Source: Eonycteris spelaea (lineage: Eukaryota > Chordata > Mammalia > Chiroptera > Pteropodidae). Taken from it: a DNA stretch of 64,000 nucleotides. The translations under genes and the position numbers were made by a program. The stretch's first letter is position 1; every line of letters begins with the position of its first letter. The DNA lies in NCBI GenBank assembly GCA_003508835.1, contig PUFA01000034.1, positions 4,490,501-4,554,500 on the forward strand. Direction: 5' to 3'. The notes under the pieces are model-generated. The model did no database searches, was not told the origin of the DNA, and saw only the letters and a program-made list of their open reading frames with translations. Positions 62,230 through 64,000 of the stretch are shown piece after piece.

Positions 62230-62690
62230 GTTACGTTGCATCCCCAGGCTCTTTCCTCTTTTTTCATTCTTCCGCCATCTACTTAGTCCCTTGACTGACA
62301 GTGTTACTTGTAAAATCATTGACCAATCTGTCTCGCATTTTTTATCCCTATCACCACAAGTTGTGTCTCTTAACTTCTCACCTCAGTTACTCTAGTAAAC
62401 ACCTGGTTTCCTGCTTCTAGTCTCAGCCTCCCCTACATTGCTTACAATTGGGTATATATAAAAGAAATCACAAATAGATGATACTCTGTAGTCAAGAATG
62501 AAACCCAAGCTCCTTAGTGTGGGAGGAAGACCTGTCATGGTCTGGCCTCTGACCGGTGCCCTCATTTACGTTCACTTTCCACACTCCTCTTGGCCTGATT
62601 GACATAGTGGCTGTCCCCACGGTCACACCCCTTCGCATCCCGTGCTTGTCTATCCGTCATTCCTTTCTACTTGGAATGTTAATATGTGAT
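62230..62690 (+). repeat. L2 LINE fragment
   Basis: 'AATGAAACCCAAGCTCCTTA', 'CTGTCATGGTCTGGCCTCTG' and 'CTTTCTACTTGGAATGTT' fit the L2 3' region in order. Confidence 0.7.
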
Positions 62691-62892
62691 TATTAATATT
62701 TGTAACTGAGTGAATCAACACTGATCTGACGTGCCTGTCTTTCTAACATTTGTTTTTGCTTTTATTTTGGCTTGATTGATAGTCTCCATTTTTTTTTTTC
62801 CTCTCATGAAGGTACAAACAGTAGAAACATAAGTCCCGGCTATGTTTACACATCGTAACATCTTAGTTGGTCCGACATTCGCTTCTCTTTTG

Positions 62893-63112
62893 CGCAGTGT
62901 AGTGGTTAGACCTCGGGCTTGCATCCCAGCTGCCACCTCCTAGCTCTGCAGACTTGAACAGGCTGCTCCACATTTCTGTGTCTCCATTTTTCTCATTTGT
63001 AAAGTCGGGCTAATAGTTCTTAGATCATACAATGACGGTGGGGTTAAATAAAATAATGTACATAAAGGCTTAGAACTGTCAAGAGTACATCAGCCCCCAG
63101 TATATGTCAGCT
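62893..63112 (+). repeat. MIR SINE, nearly full length
   Basis: Head 'GCAGTGTAGTGGTTAGACCT', core 'TCCATTTTTCTCATTTGTAA' and tail 'TAAAATAATGTACATAAAGG' match MIR from end to end. Confidence 0.9.
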
Positions 63113-63136
63113 GTTTCTGTTATTATTGCCATTATT

Positions 63137-63164
63137 TCATTCATTCATTCATTCATTCATTCAG
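63137..63164 (+). repeat. (TTCA)n microsatellite
   Basis: About seven uninterrupted TTCA/ATTC units. Confidence 0.95.
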
Positions 63165-64000
63165 CATTGGGCTAGGAACTGTTCTAGAAATTTTGATTTA
63201 TATCCTTTTAGAATTCACAGCAACTTTATGAAGGAAATAATTTTGAACTTGTTTTGGGGGTGAGGCGGTAGAAGATAAGAGAGGACAGGACTTGCCTTGG
63301 TCACTCAGTTTGTCATATGGTAATAATGTTAAGTTTAAGTACCTCCTTTTCATTCAGAGTGAAATGGAATACATCTCATGAAGGAGAGAATTATCTTCCA
63401 CTTTAGGCTGTGAAGGGGCTCTTTAGAGAATTCAAGTGTGATTAAGACTGATTGTGCGATACATTTTTGTATTTCTAAAATTTAAAAACTACCAGAAACT
63501 TTATGAAATGTTGAATAGCATTAGATTTTTTGAATTTTCTATTTCTGTACAGGAAAATACTAAGTTGATTATGCCAATTTATGAATGATGCTTCAGTTAG
63601 TTCTGTCTGGGAACTATTTTTGTTTGTTTTATATACTCACTATGTCCTTAACAATAACAACAAATCTGCCCGTATTTCTAGGAGTTCTGTGTGAAGATGC
63701 GTAAATAAAAACTTAAATTTAGATAAGAACAATGAACTATAATATTGGAATAAAAACTGTATATGAGTAAAATTATTAACTTTTATTTTAAAAATCTGAA
63801 TAGTTTTTATTTGATTTTCTAACTGCTCTTCAAATATTAAAAGAAGAATGGTTTGTTAAACGCCTACATGGACACACAAACCTATAGACACACATACATA
63901 TGTATGTGTCATTTTTCTAGATGGAGAAATGCTGAAACACACACACACAAAAAATAAAAATCACCTATGCCATAAACATTTAAAATACAAATATTTTAAA

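Larger units (their letters stand above)
45532..64000 (+). other. DNER: DNER intron (partial, runs off the window)
   Basis: Begins with donor GTAAAT at 45532. The next expected DNER exon would start with the sixth cysteine of EGF5 and the following EGF repeat (human GYFGSAC as I recall). I do not find it before 64000, so the intron is at least 18.4 kb. Stretches with nothing recognised: about 45540-47080, 48630-50000, 50210-51550, 52110-53420, 54980-56690 (apart from a weak repeat-like segment near 55320), 57250-58280, 59040-60710 and 63170-64000 (AT-rich). Confidence 0.8.

Noticed and set aside
4650..62690. All recognised L2 copies lie on the plus strand
   Set aside because: I recognise L2 more easily in consensus orientation, so the bias is probably mine; a strand-neutral search is needed.
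62893..63112. tRNA gene suggested by the GTGGTTAGA-like box
   Set aside because: It is the tRNA-derived head of a MIR SINE, not a foldable tRNA.

Overview
This window is mammalian nuclear genomic DNA. It has interrupted coding exons with canonical GT-AG splice sites, long AT-moderate introns, CA/GT and tetranucleotide microsatellites, and many old mammalian interspersed repeats (MIR, L2, L1 3'-end fragments, MER20, MER5A, a Charlie-type hAT element, ERVL/MaLR-type LTRs). I see no Alu, no rodent B1/B2 and no obvious young tRNA-derived SINE. Several L1 3' tails read like those of non-primate, non-rodent eutherians, so a laurasiatherian-type mammal is my best guess. The species cannot be fixed from this sequence.

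The only protein-coding gene I can support is DNER (delta/notch-like EGF repeat containing) on the + strand. Three internal exons are visible: 193-338, 29640-29793 and 45418-45531. Their phases chain exactly (enter phase 1, leave 0; enter 0, leave 1; enter 1, leave 1). Together they encode the end of a pre-EGF spacer, all of EGF repeats 3 and 4, and five of the six cysteines of EGF repeat 5. These are probably exons 5-7 of 13 if the human exon numbering, which I recall only approximately, applies. Both ends of the gene lie outside the window.

Layout: 1-192 is the end of an upstream intron, CpG-rich, leading into the first exon. 339-29639 is a 29.3 kb intron with an antisense LTR (3.3-3.8 kb), antisense L1 fragments (7.9, 11.7, 16.7 kb), a nearly complete Charlie-like hAT element (9.3-10.75 kb), an MLT2-like LTR (17.2-18.0 kb), a 38-bp perfect AT palindrome (18.06 kb), an MLT1-like LTR (19.9-20.3 kb), a full-length MER20 (25.6 kb) and several MIR/L2 copies. 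The second exon sits in a sharp CpG-dense block (about 29.53-29.97 kb). 29794-45417 is a 15.6 kb intron with Z-DNA-prone CA/GT arrays (31.3, 34.7, 37.4, 39.5 kb), a long L2 interrupted by an antisense L1, a MER5A and a second MER20. 45532-64000 is the start of the next intron, mostly L2/MIR/L1 relics, and the next DNER exon is not present.

All other open reading frames are short (at most about 150 codons), have no recognisable domain and lie in introns or repeats; I treat them as chance. I found no CRISPR array, operon, RNA gene or evident novel biological system. The points most worth checking are the CpG-dense blocks around two DNER exons, apparent GC-driven residue change including loss of an N-glycosylation sequon in EGF4, and the AT palindrome. 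Repeat boundaries and family names come from memory of consensus sequences, without a database search, and are approximate.
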